A DNA stretch of 64,000 bases from Sinorhizobium shofinae (GTDB taxonomy: Bacteria; Pseudomonadota; Alphaproteobacteria; Rhizobiales; Rhizobiaceae): positions 124,001 through 188,000 of the forward strand of contig MBFK01000061.1 in the NCBI GenBank assembly GCA_001704765.1, read 5' to 3'. The translations under genes and the position numbers were made by a program. Numbering within the stretch: position 1 is the first letter of the stretch; each line of letters opens with the position of its first letter. Below, in pieces: positions 1 through 8,963 of this stretch. The notes under the pieces were generated by a model. It saw nothing but the letters and a program-made list of their open reading frames with translations, did no database searches and had not been told where the DNA came from.

Positions 1-90
1 GAGCAATTCGGTGGTCACCAGATAGGTGCTGCCCCAAATCGCCGGCGCTGCGGCTGTCAGGGCGATATCGAAGCTGCGTGTTGTTTCCAT
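1..90 (-). CDS. EamA/DMT-family transporter, N-terminal fragment
   Basis: The reverse strand from the ATG at 90-88 encodes about 30 residues that run off the window. They begin METTRSFDIALTAAAPAIWG and continue with STYLVTTELL, the usual first membrane helix of EamA (drug/metabolite exporter) proteins with the family signature AIWGSTYL. Substrate cannot be told from this fragment. It is divergent from the marR-type gene and shares a 105-bp intergenic region with it that carries a strong operator, so the exporter is probably controlled by that regulator. The family call rests on one short segment. Confidence 0.6.
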   Translation of the reverse strand, partial: METTRSFDIALTAAAPAIWGSTYLVTTELL

Positions 91-114
91 ATCTCAATCT
101 CAAGAATCTCTACA

Positions 115-159
115 TCAAGATAAATGCATGGTAGCGCAATTTATCTTGACGTCAAGATA
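115..159. promoter_or_regulatory. Probable MarR operator between divergent genes
   Basis: A perfect 18-bp palindrome, TATCTTGACGTCAAGATA, lies at 142-159. A third half site (TCAAGATAAAT, 115-125) forms an 11-bp inverted repeat with 139-149. AT-rich palindromes of this size between a marR gene and a divergent transporter are typical MarR-family operators. Binding by the adjacent regulator is inferred. Confidence 0.65.
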
Positions 160-195
160 TCTGCGCGATAGTCACGGGGGACAGAGGAGCGGCTG

Positions 196-678
196 ATGGA
201 CCATGTCGACAAGATCCTGGCGCAATGGCGCCGCGAACGGCCCGATCTCGATGTTTCGGCCATGGGCCTTCTCGGCCGCTTCACACGGCTCAGGACCCAT
301 CTCGGCCGCGAGATCGAGAAGACCTTCACCGACCATGGGCTGACTTCGGCAAGTTTCGACGTGCTGGCGGCGCTCAGGCGTTCCGGCCCGCCCTTCCAGC
401 TTTCCCCGGGCGATCTGCTGGCGACCACCATGGTGACCTCCGGAACGATGACGAACCGCATCGACCAGCTCGAAAAGGCGGGGCTCGTCGAAAGGCTGGA
501 CAATCCCGACGACCGGCGCGGGGTCATCATCGCGCTCACTTCGGAAGGCCTTAAACGCGTCGACGCGGCGGTGAGCGCGCATGTCGCGAACCAGCATCGC
601 CTGCTTTCGGAGCTCAGCCCGCAAGAACGGGAAGCGCTCGATGCGCTGCTGCGCAAACTCCTTGCGGCCTTCGAGTAA
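196..678 (+). CDS. MarR-family transcriptional regulator
   Basis: A 160-residue winged-helix regulator, normal length for MarR proteins. The recognition helix is around residues 80-95 (VTSGTMTNRIDQLEKAG), followed by the wing with the conserved DxxDRR signature (NPDDRRG, about 103-109). Flanking helices supply the dimer interface. Start chosen at 196, behind GAGGAGCGGCTG. The gene is divergent from an EamA exporter fragment, with inverted repeats between them, which suggests ligand-released repression of the exporter and autoregulation. The ligand is unknown. Confidence 0.88.
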   Translation: MDHVDKILAQWRRERPDLDVSAMGLLGRFTRLRTHLGREIEKTFTDHGLTSASFDVLAALRRSGPPFQLSPGDLLATTMVTSGTMTNRIDQLEKAGLVERLDNPDDRRGVIIALTSEGLKRVDAAVSAHVANQHRLLSELSPQEREALDALLRKLLAAFE

Positions 679-686
679 GAATTGCC

Positions 687-1277
687 CTAGACACGGCTGA
701 GCAATTTCCGCACCCGCTCGAGGTGGCGCTTGCGCCTCGCGTCCGTCGCCCGGTCCATGTCGTACAAGCTGACCATGCGAAAATCGAGACCTTTGCTGCA
801 GAAGGCGGCGATGCCGCGCTTGAGCAGGCGCTGCACCGGATTGCCCATATAGAGATACACGACCCACCAGGGCGAACCAGTGCTCGTCAGCGTCCAGAAG
901 AGCTTGATGTTGGTAAGGCGCGGGATGATACGTCCTCCCGCCGGGTCGTGCTCGAAAGCGACCCCCGGCGCGAAGACCCGATCGAAGAAGCCTTTGAGGA
1001 TCGCCGGAAAATTGAACCACCATTGCGGAAAAACCAGTATCAGCCCATCGGCCACCTTCAGCCGCGCAATCCAGCCGGAGACCTCGGAGGCGTCATATCG
1101 CTCCATGAAATAGCTGCCGCGCTCCGCGGCGGTCAGCCGCGGGTCGAAGCCCTCGCGATAGAGGTCGAGCAGATCGACGATGTGGCCGCGGCCTTCCAAG
1201 GTCTCCTTGGCCGCCTGCGCGACGCTTGCTGCAAAACTCTCCTCGAGCGGATGGGCGAGCACCATCAGAATACGCAT
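687..1277 (-). CDS. NAD(P)H-dependent oxidoreductase, flavodoxin-like fold
   Basis: A 196-residue protein of the NQO/KefF quinone reductase family. It starts with the flavodoxin-like first strand (MRILMVLAHPLEESFA) and carries the family signature QWWFNFPAILKGFFDRVF at about residues 85-102, which contributes to FMN or quinone binding. It probably reduces quinones or similar electrophiles in the cytoplasm using NAD(P)H. It converges with marR (8-bp gap) and lies downstream of xseA on the same strand, 15 bp away. The actual substrate cannot be read from sequence. Confidence 0.85.
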   Translation of the reverse strand: MRILMVLAHPLEESFAASVAQAAKETLEGRGHIVDLLDLYREGFDPRLTAAERGSYFMERYDASEVSGWIARLKVADGLILVFPQWWFNFPAILKGFFDRVFAPGVAFEHDPAGGRIIPRLTNIKLFWTLTSTGSPWWVVYLYMGNPVQRLLKRGIAAFCSKGLDFRMVSLYDMDRATDARRKRHLERVRKLLSRV

Positions 1278-1292
1278 CGCGCCCCACCTTCT

Positions 1293-2876
1293 CTAAAATA
1301 AGCTGCCCTGCTTCGTCGGTTCCGCCGGCCGCGCCGGGCGCTTCTTCGGCGCCTCGGTCGGGGCTGACCCGCCCTCGCCCGCGACCGCCGAGACGCTGCC
1401 GTCGGCAAACTCCAGCGACAGCGCCATGCCCGGCGTCACCGCCGCCGCCTGCTTCACCGGGTCGCCTGCGCCATCGCGCACCAGTGCAAAACCGCGCTGC
1501 AGGATGTTGCGGTAGGAAAGCGATTGCAGCACGCGATCCTGGGCCACAAGGGCGCCTTTCAATCGACGCAGCTCGGCGGCCATCGCTCCGTCGGCCCGCG
1601 TGCTCAAGCCCGAAATTCGGTCCGATGCGCGATGGATCTGACCGAGGAGACGCGAGGGCAACGCTCGAAGCGATGCGTCGGCGGCCGAAACGTGCGCCTG
1701 CCGCCGGTCGATCTGGCGCTCAACGCATCGCTCGGCCTTGCTCATCGCTTCCAGGAGATGCCGCCGGTGCTCGCGGATCTTTGTCGTCAGCAACTCTGAT
1801 CGCAGATGCGCGGCAATGCGCTCGAAGCTGCGGCGCTTGTTGGCGGTGTTCATCTGCAGGCCGCGGCCGAGACCAGCGGCCGCCTCGTCAAAGCGCCGCC
1901 GCGGCAGCGCCAGCAACTGATCGAGCGATGGCAGGGCCCGGGCCAGCGCGCGCAGCGCGTGGCGCCGGTGATCCATCTGCCGCGTCGCGGCCGCCTGCAG
2001 GCGGGCGGAAAGATTGGCGAGTTGTGCCTCGAGATCGGCCTTCACCGGTACCGCCATTTCGGCCGCTCCGGTCGGCGTCGGCGCCCGCTGGTCGGCCGCG
2101 TGGTCGATCAGCGTCCAGTCGGTCTCATGGCCGACGGCCGAGATCAGCGGAATGCCGGAGGCGGCCGCCGCACGCACCACCGCTTCGTCGTTGAAGCCCC
2201 AGAGATCCTCGAGGCTGCCGCCGCCACGCGCCACGATCAGCACGTCCGGGCGCGCAATAGGCCCGCCTTCCTCCAGGGCATTGAACCCCCGGATCGCCGC
2301 CGCGACCTCCTCGGACGCCCCGTCGCCCTGGACGCGCACGGGCCAGACGACCACATGAACCGGGAAACGATCGGCAATCCGGTGCAGAATGTCGCGGATG
2401 ACCGCGCCGGTCGGTGAGGTCACGACACCGATCACCTTCGGCATGAAGGGAAGCGGCCGCTTCCGCGCAGGGTCGAACAGGCCCTCCGCCGCAAGCTTGC
2501 GCTTGCGCTCCTCGAGCAGCGCCATCAGCGCGCCGGCGCCGGCCGGTTCCAGCGAATCGATGACGATCTGGTATTTCGACGAGCCGGGGAAGGTCGTGAC
2601 CCGGCCGGTCGCGATGACCTCCATTCCCTCCTCCGGGCGGAATTTCAGCCGCGCAAAGGTGCCCTTCCAAATCACCGCCTCGATGCGGGCGCGATCGTCC
2701 TTCAGCGCGAAATAGGCATGGCCGGAGGAATGCGGGCCGCGATAGCCGGAAATCTCGCCGCGCACCCGGACGTGCTCGAAGGCCTGCTCGAGCGTACGCT
2801 TGATCGAGCCGGACAGCTCCGACACCGAATATTCGGCGACATTGGACGGAGAATCGGAATCGAAGAACGAGGTCAT
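1293..2876 (-). CDS. xseA: Exodeoxyribonuclease VII large subunit
   Basis: 527 residues, full length for the catalytic subunit of exonuclease VII, which with XseB degrades single-stranded DNA from both ends. An N-terminal OB fold (about residues 15-110) contains [21 protein letters not shown]. The catalytic domain has the conserved [16 protein letters not shown] (216-231), GHETD (249-253) and ADQRAPTPT (261-269) motifs, followed by a long alpha-helical coiled-coil region and a basic C-terminus. XseB is not in this window. The 31-bp gap to the next gene leaves little room for a separate terminator. Confidence 0.96.
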   Translation of the reverse strand: MTSFFDSDSPSNVAEYSVSELSGSIKRTLEQAFEHVRVRGEISGYRGPHSSGHAYFALKDDRARIEAVIWKGTFARLKFRPEEGMEVIATGRVTTFPGSSKYQIVIDSLEPAGAGALMALLEERKRKLAAEGLFDPARKRPLPFMPKVIGVVTSPTGAVIRDILHRIADRFPVHVVVWPVRVQGDGASEEVAAAIRGFNALEEGGPIARPDVLIVARGGGSLEDLWGFNDEAVVRAAAASGIPLISAVGHETDWTLIDHAADQRAPTPTGAAEMAVPVKADLEAQLANLSARLQAAATRQMDHRRHALRALARALPSLDQLLALPRRRFDEAAAGLGRGLQMNTANKRRSFERIAAHLRSELLTTKIREHRRHLLEAMSKAERCVERQIDRRQAHVSAADASLRALPSRLLGQIHRASDRISGLSTRADGAMAAELRRLKGALVAQDRVLQSLSYRNILQRGFALVRDGAGDPVKQAAAVTPGMALSLEFADGSVSAVAGEGGSAPTEAPKKRPARPAEPTKQGSLF

Positions 2877-2907
2877 GCGCCCTTTGTAGCCGACCGCGCG
2901 CGGAAGA

Positions 2908-3729
2908 TCAGCAGTCAGAGCCGCCTATCTGCGGTTTTTCTGGCGGCGGAGAGATCGCCTTCTCGAAAAAGCACCGCGTGGCCTCGTCGGCCGGGAAGAA
3001 GGATTCGATCAGGACACCCTCCACCAGCGCATCCTGGGTCGAACCGAAGGTCGAGAGCGTCGTGATGAAGCGCAGTTCCGTTTCACCGAGGCGCAGTTCG
3101 ATCGGCAGCACCGGCATCCGATCCGTGGCCGGATGACTCTCGATTGCCTTCACGACCGCCGAATCGGCGGCGAGCCGGTCGAGCCGGCGCTGCAGCGGAC
3201 TGCGCGGCCCCTGCAGCCAGGCTTCCATGCGGACCCTCTGGACAAGGTCGGCTGCAGCGGCCTCCCAGTTGATCACGAGGGTACGGACGCTCTCGGCGCC
3301 AAGGAAGCCGTCGAGGAAGTTCTGTCCTGGCCTGAACGGAATACCGGCCGCCTCGACAAGCGCTGCGAAGACCGGATTGGTCAAAAGCACCGTATATTGA
3401 TGATCGAGGACAAGACCGGGGTACGGGTCGTGCCGGTCCAGCATCAGGCGGATCGCCCCGGCGATGGCGGCAGGCATCGAATCCAATCCGGCGGCGGGCC
3501 GCGTCGCCATGCGCGGTCGATAGCCGGCCGCGGAAAAGAGCGAGCCCTGGTCGCGCGCGGGGATATCGAGCACCGAGGCAAGCCGCAGGATCATCCCCTC
3601 GCTCGGCCGCGAACGGCCTGTCTCGAGGAAGGAGAGATGGCGGGTGGAAATGCCGGCAGCGGTCGCCAGATCAAGCTGGCTCATGCGGCGATGACCGCGC
3701 CATTCCTTCAAGCGACTGCCGAATTCCAT
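2908..3729 (-). CDS. XRE-family regulator with MmyB-like C-terminal domain
   Basis: Helix-turn-helix of the XRE type at residues about 5-60 ([20 protein letters not shown]), then the MmyB-like ligand-binding region found in many actinobacterial and rhizobial regulators. I chose the ATG at 3729 (273 residues) because it begins directly at the HTH and follows GAAGGAAGG. A longer in-frame reading to 3828 would add 33 residues with no domain. Divergent from a small membrane protein gene, with a 17-bp palindrome between them. Ligand unknown. Confidence 0.85.
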   Translation of the reverse strand: MEFGSRLKEWRGHRRMSQLDLATAAGISTRHLSFLETGRSRPSEGMILRLASVLDIPARDQGSLFSAAGYRPRMATRPAAGLDSMPAAIAGAIRLMLDRHDPYPGLVLDHQYTVLLTNPVFAALVEAAGIPFRPGQNFLDGFLGAESVRTLVINWEAAAADLVQRVRMEAWLQGPRSPLQRRLDRLAADSAVVKAIESHPATDRMPVLPIELRLGETELRFITTLSTFGSTQDALVEGVLIESFFPADEATRCFFEKAISPPPEKPQIGGSDC

Positions 3730-3783
3730 GGGAAGCCTTCCTTCGTTGCGCGGCAAGAATGGGCTGAACGCGGCGTGAAATCC

Positions 3784-3800
3784 ATTACCTCCGAGGTAAT
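3784..3800. promoter_or_regulatory. Palindromic operator candidate
   Basis: ATTACCTC-c-GAGGTAAT is a perfect inverted repeat with 8-bp arms. It lies 55 bp upstream of the XRE regulator start and 58 bp upstream of the divergent membrane-protein gene. Its position suggests it is the binding site of the XRE regulator for both promoters. Confidence 0.55.
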
Positions 3801-3857
3801 TGGTTTGATGACTACAACAGGCCAGCATTGCTCCATCGACAACCGAAGGAGACAGAC

Positions 3858-4268
3858 ATGCTCGACCTTTCCAACCGCTCGCTTCTCAACAGGACATTCG
3901 TCGCCGACGGCATCTTCTCCCTCATCGCCGGCACGGTCCTGATCGTCGATGCGCAGCCACTGGCGGCGCTGGTCGGCCCCGTTGTTGCGCCGGAGGTCAT
4001 CGGGGTGCTCGGTATAGGCCTGTTGCTCTGGGGCGCTTTCCATCTTGCCTCAGCGAGAAAAGCAGGCCCGAACGCGCTGGCTGCCCGGATCAGCATCGCC
4101 GGCGACATTCTTTGGCAGATCGCCAGCTTCGTCATCCTCGTCCTCGCCAACGCGTCGCTGTCGGCAGTCGGGATCGGACTGATCATCGTGGCGATGATCG
4201 GCGTCGCAGACTTTCTCTTCCTGAAGCTGAAGGGGGCCGCCCAGGCGGGCATGAGGCAGGCCGCCTAG
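3858..4268 (+). CDS. Small integral membrane protein of unknown function
   Basis: 136 residues with four hydrophobic segments (about 14-32, 46-66, 80-97 and 100-122) and a short basic tail, so almost the whole protein is in the membrane. The ATG at 3858 follows GAAGGAGACAGAC, a good ribosome binding site; an upstream in-frame ATG at 3828 has none. I do not recognise a named family. The divergent XRE/MmyB-type regulator and the shared palindrome suggest this protein is its main target. Confidence 0.75.
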   Translation: MLDLSNRSLLNRTFVADGIFSLIAGTVLIVDAQPLAALVGPVVAPEVIGVLGIGLLLWGAFHLASARKAGPNALAARISIAGDILWQIASFVILVLANASLSAVGIGLIIVAMIGVADFLFLKLKGAAQAGMRQAA

Positions 4269-4280
4269 GCCCCGAAATGC

Positions 4281-4307
4281 GGCGGCCCTTCGTTTTGTCG
4301 GGCCGCC
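4281..4307. terminator. Convergent hairpin, possible terminator
   Basis: GGCGGCCC (4281-4288) pairs with GGGCCGCC (4300-4307) across an 11-base loop, between two converging genes. There is no clear U-run on either strand, so intrinsic termination is uncertain. Confidence 0.4.
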
Positions 4308-4320
4308 TTGTCATCCGGCC

Positions 4321-5307
4321 TCAGACCGTTTCCCAGCCATCTTTCTCGCTGGCGCGATAGATCGCATCGATGAACTTTTGATTGAGGCGCGAGCTCTCCA
4401 GCGTCACCACCTCTTCCGCCTCGCCCTTCGCCGCTCGCGCGAAGGCTTCCGCCTCGAGCTTGTACTGGCGCGCATCCTGGAAGCGGAAGAGTTGCGACTG
4501 GGCATGATTCTGGTTGGTGAGCTCCACTTCCTCGCGGCCGTAGCGGTCCGCATTGAAGGGCGACTTCACTTCGATATAGCCCTGGTCCCCATGGAAGACC
4601 ATGACCTGGCGGGCAGCGAGCTGGGTGGAGATGTAGAAGCTCAGCTCGAAATCGCCGAAGTCGGCGCGCACGCTCGAATAGATGTCGGTGCGGAATTGCG
4701 GATCGCGGTCTGTATCGGCCTGGACGCGCAGCGGCTCCTTGCCGGTGGTGAACCGGGTGGTGATCGCCGGATAGACACCGATGTCCGGCAGGCCGCCGCC
4801 GCCCAGCGCCGGGACGTTGCGCATGTTGCCGGGATCGCGGTTGTAGTAGGTGAAGGCGCCCTGGACATGCCGCAGCTTGCCGATGGCGCCCTCGGCCAAC
4901 AGCGAGCGAACCTTGCGCCAGACGGGGCTGTAGGTGACCATATAGGCTTCCGAAACCAGCACCTTGTTGCGATCGCGAGCTGCGATCACGGCATCAATTT
5001 CCTCGGCCTTCAGCGCCAGCGGTTTTTCGCAGAGAACATGCTTTCCGGCATCGGCCGCCTTGATCGCCCATTCCACGTGCTGCGACGTCGGGAGCGGAAT
5101 GTAGACGGCGTCGATCACGTCCGAGGCGAGCATCTCTTCATAGGAGCCGAAGGCATGCGGCACGGAGAAGCGGTCGGCCATGGCCCGCGCCTTCGCGTGG
5201 TCGCGGCTGGCGATCGCCGAGACGACGCAATTTTCCGCATCCTGGATGGCTGGCACGACGAGTTCGCGGCCAATCCTGGCCGTCGACAGAATTCCGAAAC
5301 GCAGCAT
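4321..5307 (-). CDS. Gfo/Idh/MocA-family NAD(P)-dependent oxidoreductase
   Basis: 328 residues. The N-terminal Rossmann fold opens with [20 protein letters not shown], the glycine-poor version of the nucleotide motif seen in this family. The diagnostic CEKP motif is at residues 93-96. The C-terminal GFO/IDH/MocA domain carries the [12 protein letters not shown] segment that shapes the substrate pocket. Likely oxidises or reduces a sugar, sugar acid or related trans-dihydrodiol substrate in the cytoplasm. It stands alone, with a repeat-rich intergenic region upstream. Confidence 0.88.
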   Translation of the reverse strand: MLRFGILSTARIGRELVVPAIQDAENCVVSAIASRDHAKARAMADRFSVPHAFGSYEEMLASDVIDAVYIPLPTSQHVEWAIKAADAGKHVLCEKPLALKAEEIDAVIAARDRNKVLVSEAYMVTYSPVWRKVRSLLAEGAIGKLRHVQGAFTYYNRDPGNMRNVPALGGGGLPDIGVYPAITTRFTTGKEPLRVQADTDRDPQFRTDIYSSVRADFGDFELSFYISTQLAARQVMVFHGDQGYIEVKSPFNADRYGREEVELTNQNHAQSQLFRFQDARQYKLEAEAFARAAKGEAEEVVTLESSRLNQKFIDAIYRASEKDGWETV

Positions 5308-5436
5308 GGGGCAGTCTCCTTGTAGAGCGGACTCGTGAAGAGAGGCAGAGGCTCCGCCTCGGTCCGCACCTTGATTTGTGTGGATCGATCGCGTCCGGAT
5401 CTATCCAGATCGCGCGATCGGGCGGCGCCGAGACTA

Positions 5437-5540
5437 CTGCATGATTCTTTGAATCGGAACCGATTTGAGAGCAAAACTGCGCAGCGATTCAACGTGCTAC
5501 AGCGACCATTGCGCATCTGACAGACCCGCGGCGCTCCAGG
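5437..5540 (+). repeat. Rhizobial intergenic mosaic repeat (copy 1)
   Basis: This occupies much of the 369-bp gap before the next gene. It includes AATCGG-AA-CCGATT and then a segment with GTGCTACAGCGACCATTGCG and CGGCGCTCCAG. The same order of blocks appears in the opposite orientation at 63527-63630. The upstream part of the gap (5308-5436) has short inverted repeats around GATCGCG but no gene. Confidence 0.7.
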
Positions 5541-5676
5541 CGAGCCGCGTGCCTTGTGAGCCGAAGAGCGCAGGAAAAACGCGCCGGGCGCGTGTCATCT
5601 GCAGGGAACTGACCTATGTTTTCCCGGCAATCCTCCCGATCGCAGCTTGTTTTTTATCCAACCGCGGAGCGAAACC

Positions 5677-6627
5677 ATGGAATTGCGCAGACTTGGCCGT
5701 ACGGATCTTTCAATCGCCCCGCTCGTCTTTGGCGGCAATGTGTTCGGCTGGACCGCGGACGAGAGAACGTCCTTCGCCCTTCTCGATGCCTTTTTCGATG
5801 CGGGCTTCAACGCCGTCGACACGGCGGATGTCTATTCCTCCTGGGTCCCCGGAAACCAGGGCGGTGAATCCGAGACGATCATCGGCAAGTGGCTGAAGCA
5901 GTCCGGGCATCCGCGCGACCGGGCGGTCATCATCACCAAGGTCGGCTCCGAACTCGGACCCGGCCGCAAGGGGCTCTCGCGTCGCTGGATCCTGCAGGCG
6001 GTCGAAGACTCGCTGAAGCGCCTGCAGACCGACTATATCGACCTCTATTTGTCGCATTGGCCCGATCCTGACACGCCCTACGAGGAAATGCTCGCCGCCT
6101 ATGAGACGCTCCTCTCGCAAGGCAAGGTGCGGGCGATCGGCGCCTCGAACCTCGACGCGGGACAATTGCGCGATGCCCTCGATGTCGCGGCGGCAAAGCG
6201 CCTGCCGCGCTACGACGTGTTGCAGCCCGAATACAATCTCTACGACCGCGCCTCCTATGACGGTGCCTTGCGCAATCTCTGCATCGCCGAGGAGATCGGC
6301 GTCATCACCTATTTCAGCCTGGCTCGCGGCTTTCTTTCCGGCAAGTACCGCTCGCACACGGATCTCGAAGGCTCGGCGCGCGGCGGCGGCGTCGAAAAAT
6401 ACCTCGACGGGCGCGGCATGCGCATTCTCGGCGTGCTCGACGAGATTGCCGAGGAGACCGGCGCGAAACAGGCGGAGATCGCACTCGCCTGGATCATCGC
6501 CCGCAACGGCGTTACCGCGCCGATCGCCAGCGCCACCAATCTCTATCAGCTGGCAAGCCTCGTAAGGTCGGCGGAGCTCAAGCTCTCAGAGGAGGCGATC
6601 GGCAAGCTGAACGACGTGAGCCAGTAG
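5677..6627 (+). CDS. Aldo/keto reductase
   Basis: 316-residue TIM-barrel NADPH oxidoreductase. The catalytic tetrad is readable: D48 and Y53 (AVDTADVYSSW), K88 (IITKVG) and H127 (YLSHWPD). The cofactor-binding region lies near the C-terminus (TAPIASATN). Start at 5677 is set by GGAGCGAAACC. An upstream in-frame start would add only ten residues. It resembles the YdhF/general-stress type of reductase; the carbonyl substrate is unknown. No operon partners. Confidence 0.9.
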   Translation: MELRRLGRTDLSIAPLVFGGNVFGWTADERTSFALLDAFFDAGFNAVDTADVYSSWVPGNQGGESETIIGKWLKQSGHPRDRAVIITKVGSELGPGRKGLSRRWILQAVEDSLKRLQTDYIDLYLSHWPDPDTPYEEMLAAYETLLSQGKVRAIGASNLDAGQLRDALDVAAAKRLPRYDVLQPEYNLYDRASYDGALRNLCIAEEIGVITYFSLARGFLSGKYRSHTDLEGSARGGGVEKYLDGRGMRILGVLDEIAEETGAKQAEIALAWIIARNGVTAPIASATNLYQLASLVRSAELKLSEEAIGKLNDVSQ

Positions 6628-6677
6628 CGGAGTGGGCTTATATCACGCGTAGAGGTGGGGATGCGCGGCCACGAAGA

Positions 6678-6798
6678 CCCCTCCCCACACGAGGGAGGGG
6701 CTTGCACCCGTCGCCCCGGCCAATGTCATTTTCAACATCCGAGAGCGCGGAACCGCCGAGACATGAAGGGAGCGGGCGCGGCATCGTAAGCCCCTCCC
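6678..6798. repeat. Inverted-repeat element, GC-rich
   Basis: CCCCTCCC/GGGAGGGG forms a hairpin at 6678-6700. The block GGGAGGGGCTT (6693-6703) recurs as its exact complement, AAGCCCCTCCC, at 6788-6798. The layout resembles the paired CCCCTC/GAGGGG element at 59180-59282. It fills the gap between two converging genes. Confidence 0.55.
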
Positions 6799-6815
6799 AT
6801 TTGTGGGGCGGAACC

Positions 6816-7445
6816 TTACCACCTCGCCGCCGACGCGAGCGGCGGAAAACCCGGATAAAGATGCGCGTGGCTGCCTTCGTGGTTGGCCATGGCCGGTTTC
6901 GTCAGGAGGCCGCGCGGTTCGGCGAAGCTGCGGATCGTCCGTCGCGGCCGCTCGTGCCATTGGATGTTGAAGGCCCAAAGCTTCGGGAAGAAGCAGAGCG
7001 AGGCATAGGGAAGGTGGTCGTGGATCCACCAGGCGAGGCTCTGCCAGCCACCCTCCCCACGCTCCCGGTCCCAAACCCAGGGAATGACGATGCAAGCGGT
7101 CGCACCCATAAAGCCGTCCGCGTCGCGCATGTCCCAGATGTGGTCGGCGGCCGTCGCGGCATTGGTCGAGCAATTGAGCTTGTTGGCATTGCCGAAGGCA
7201 TTGACGGCGCGGTTGCGATAGGCGGAGCGGATGTGGAGCCGGCCGAAGGTCGCCTGCAGCGGTTCGAGAAGCTCCTCGCAGAGCTTGCGACCGGCCTCGA
7301 TGGCAAGATCCGGATCGTCCGGGATGTTCGGAATACGGTAGAAATCGGCGATTTCCGAATGGAGGAAATCGCGCAGGAAGAAGTTTTTCGACAGGCGCAC
7401 GCGGCCGAGATCCTCAAGCGATTTCATCGATCCCGGTTTCCTCAT
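6816..7445 (-). CDS. Conserved rhizobial protein, possibly peptidase M15-like
   Basis: 209 residues. It is rich in Trp and His toward the C-terminus (WWIHDHLPYASLCFFP, FNIQWHERP) and has a central IRSAYRNRAVN segment followed by an AADHIWDMRDADG motif. This arrangement (R-S-x-Y-R, then His/Asp, then a late Trp-His) recalls zinc D-Ala-D-Ala peptidases of family M15, but the canonical H-x6-D spacing is not clear, so function is only a suggestion. Start 7445 is preferred because GGAGGGAAGA precedes it. No signal peptide. Confidence 0.6.
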   Translation of the reverse strand: MRKPGSMKSLEDLGRVRLSKNFFLRDFLHSEIADFYRIPNIPDDPDLAIEAGRKLCEELLEPLQATFGRLHIRSAYRNRAVNAFGNANKLNCSTNAATAADHIWDMRDADGFMGATACIVIPWVWDRERGEGGWQSLAWWIHDHLPYASLCFFPKLWAFNIQWHERPRRTIRSFAEPRGLLTKPAMANHEGSHAHLYPGFPPLASAARW

Positions 7446-7482
7446 TCTTCCCTCCGCACCCGTTCAGATTGCAAGCCGTGCA

Positions 7483-8253
7483 TCATGTCCTGCTGATCGA
7501 AACGCCGCCATCGACGAGCAATGCGGTGCCGGTGATGAAGCTAGCACCGTCGGAGGCAAGATAAAGCGCGGCCTCGGCGATTTCCGCCGGTTGTGCCATG
7601 CGTTTCAGCGCATGAAGGCCTTCGACGAAGCCGCGCGTCTCGGGAGAAGCACCGGGCAGGTTCGCGGCATTGGACGGCGTGTCGGTGCCGCCCGGCAGTA
7701 GCGCATTCACCCGCACGCCGCGGGCTCCGAACTCGACAGCCAGAGACTGCACCAGGCCGATCAGCCCGGCCTTGCTGGCCGCGTAGGCGGCCATGCCCGG
7801 GAACCCTGCCGTGTGACCGACGAAGCTCGATGTGAAGACGAGCGAACCGCCGCCGCGAGCAATCATGGGCGGAGCCTGATGCTTGGCGGCGAGAAAGGCG
7901 CTGGTCAGGTTGGTGTCGAGCGTCTCGCGCCATCCCTCGACCGAGACCGACGAGACCTCGCCCATGGCGCCCAGTGCGCCGGCATTGTTGAAGGCAATGT
8001 CCAATCCGCCGAAGCGGCCGAGCGCCAGACCCACCAGCGCCTCGTTCAAGCTTTCGTCGCGCAGGTCGCCGGCGAGCATTGCCGCTTCTCCGCCTTCTTC
8101 GGTGATCTCGCCTACGAGCTGCTCGAGGGCTTCAACGCGCCTTGCGGCGATCACGACCTTTGCGCCTTCCCGCGCAAAGAGAGAGGCGGCCGCACGGCCT
8201 ATTCCCGAACTTGCACCCGTCACGATCGCCACTTTTCCTTCAAGTCTCGACAT
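7483..8253 (-). CDS. SDR-family oxidoreductase
   Basis: 256-residue classical short-chain dehydrogenase/reductase. The cofactor motif TGASSGIG is at residues 12-19, NNAG at 89-92, and the catalytic residues are Ser142 or Ser143, Tyr157 and Lys161 (YAASK). The C-terminal FITGTALLVDGG is the usual strand and loop of the family. The start at 8253 begins right before the Rossmann fold; in-frame extension to 8364 would add 37 residues without a domain. Substrate unknown. Confidence 0.92.
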   Translation of the reverse strand: MSRLEGKVAIVTGASSGIGRAAASLFAREGAKVVIAARRVEALEQLVGEITEEGGEAAMLAGDLRDESLNEALVGLALGRFGGLDIAFNNAGALGAMGEVSSVSVEGWRETLDTNLTSAFLAAKHQAPPMIARGGGSLVFTSSFVGHTAGFPGMAAYAASKAGLIGLVQSLAVEFGARGVRVNALLPGGTDTPSNAANLPGASPETRGFVEGLHALKRMAQPAEIAEAALYLASDGASFITGTALLVDGGVSISRT

Positions 8254-8434
8254 TTCACTTTCCTCGCGCCTGTTGTCATTGACGCGCGGAAAATCCCAGA
8301 TGGCGGTCAATGCGGCCACCCGATTTCCTACAAGGCACGCCATTTTCCCCGAGGGCAGGAACAAATGCCTCTGTCTGATGTTGAGTGGGCGTCACTGCCA
8401 AACCTCCCAAACCGGACAAGGAAGGAAATCGACA

Positions 8435-8926
8435 ATGCCCAAGGAAAAGACAATGGACGACCTGTTCTACGACGCACTCAAGGACATCTACTATGCCGAG
8501 CGCAAGATCCTGAAGGCTCTTCCGAAGATGGCACGCGGCGCGCAGGCACCGGAGCTCAAGGCAGCGTTCGAAAAGCACCGCGAGCAGACCGAAACCCATG
8601 TCGAGCGGCTGCAGCAGGTCTTCGAATTGATCGGCAAACGCGCGCAAGGGAAAACCTGCGAAGCGATCGAGGGGATCATTGCCGAGGGCGAGGAGATTAT
8701 GGACGAGTTCAAGGGCACGGCTGCCCTCGACGCCGGCCTGATCTCAGCCGCGCAATCTGTCGAGCATTACGAGATCGCTCGCTACGGTTCCCTTAAGACC
8801 TGGGCGCAGACCATCGGTCTCAAGGACGCCGTGTCGCTTCTCGACGCAACGCTGAAGGAAGAAGTCGTCACCGACCAGGATCTGACGAAGCTTGCGACGG
8901 CGAAAGCGAACAAGAAGGCCGCATGA
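8435..8926 (+). CDS. YciF/DUF892 ferritin-like domain protein
   Basis: 163 residues matching the YciF family (DUF892), a four-helix ferritin-like fold usually linked to stress responses. Conserved segments are LFYDALKDIYYAERKILKALPKM near the N-terminus, EKHREQTETHVERL with paired acidic and His residues, and SVEHYEIARYGSL. The Glu/His positions are those expected to bind metal. Start 8435 follows GGAAGGAAATCGAC. The C-terminus is a basic KANKKAA tail. Divergent from the SDR gene with 181 bp between them. Confidence 0.9.
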   Translation: MPKEKTMDDLFYDALKDIYYAERKILKALPKMARGAQAPELKAAFEKHREQTETHVERLQQVFELIGKRAQGKTCEAIEGIIAEGEEIMDEFKGTAALDAGLISAAQSVEHYEIARYGSLKTWAQTIGLKDAVSLLDATLKEEVVTDQDLTKLATAKANKKAA

Positions 8927-8931
8927 CCGCT

Positions 8932-8963
8932 ACCGGCGACCGGCGAGAAGGCCGGTCGCCGGT
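8932..8963. terminator. Strong hairpin between convergent genes
   Basis: ACCGGCGACCGGC (8932-8944) and its exact complement (8951-8963) form a 13-bp stem with a 6-base loop, between the convergent DUF892 and LysR genes. There is no U-run. Confidence 0.5.

Noticed and set aside
3133..3942. 269-residue plus-strand frame opposite the XRE regulator
   Set aside because: Antisense shadow without domains, crossing the divergent promoter.
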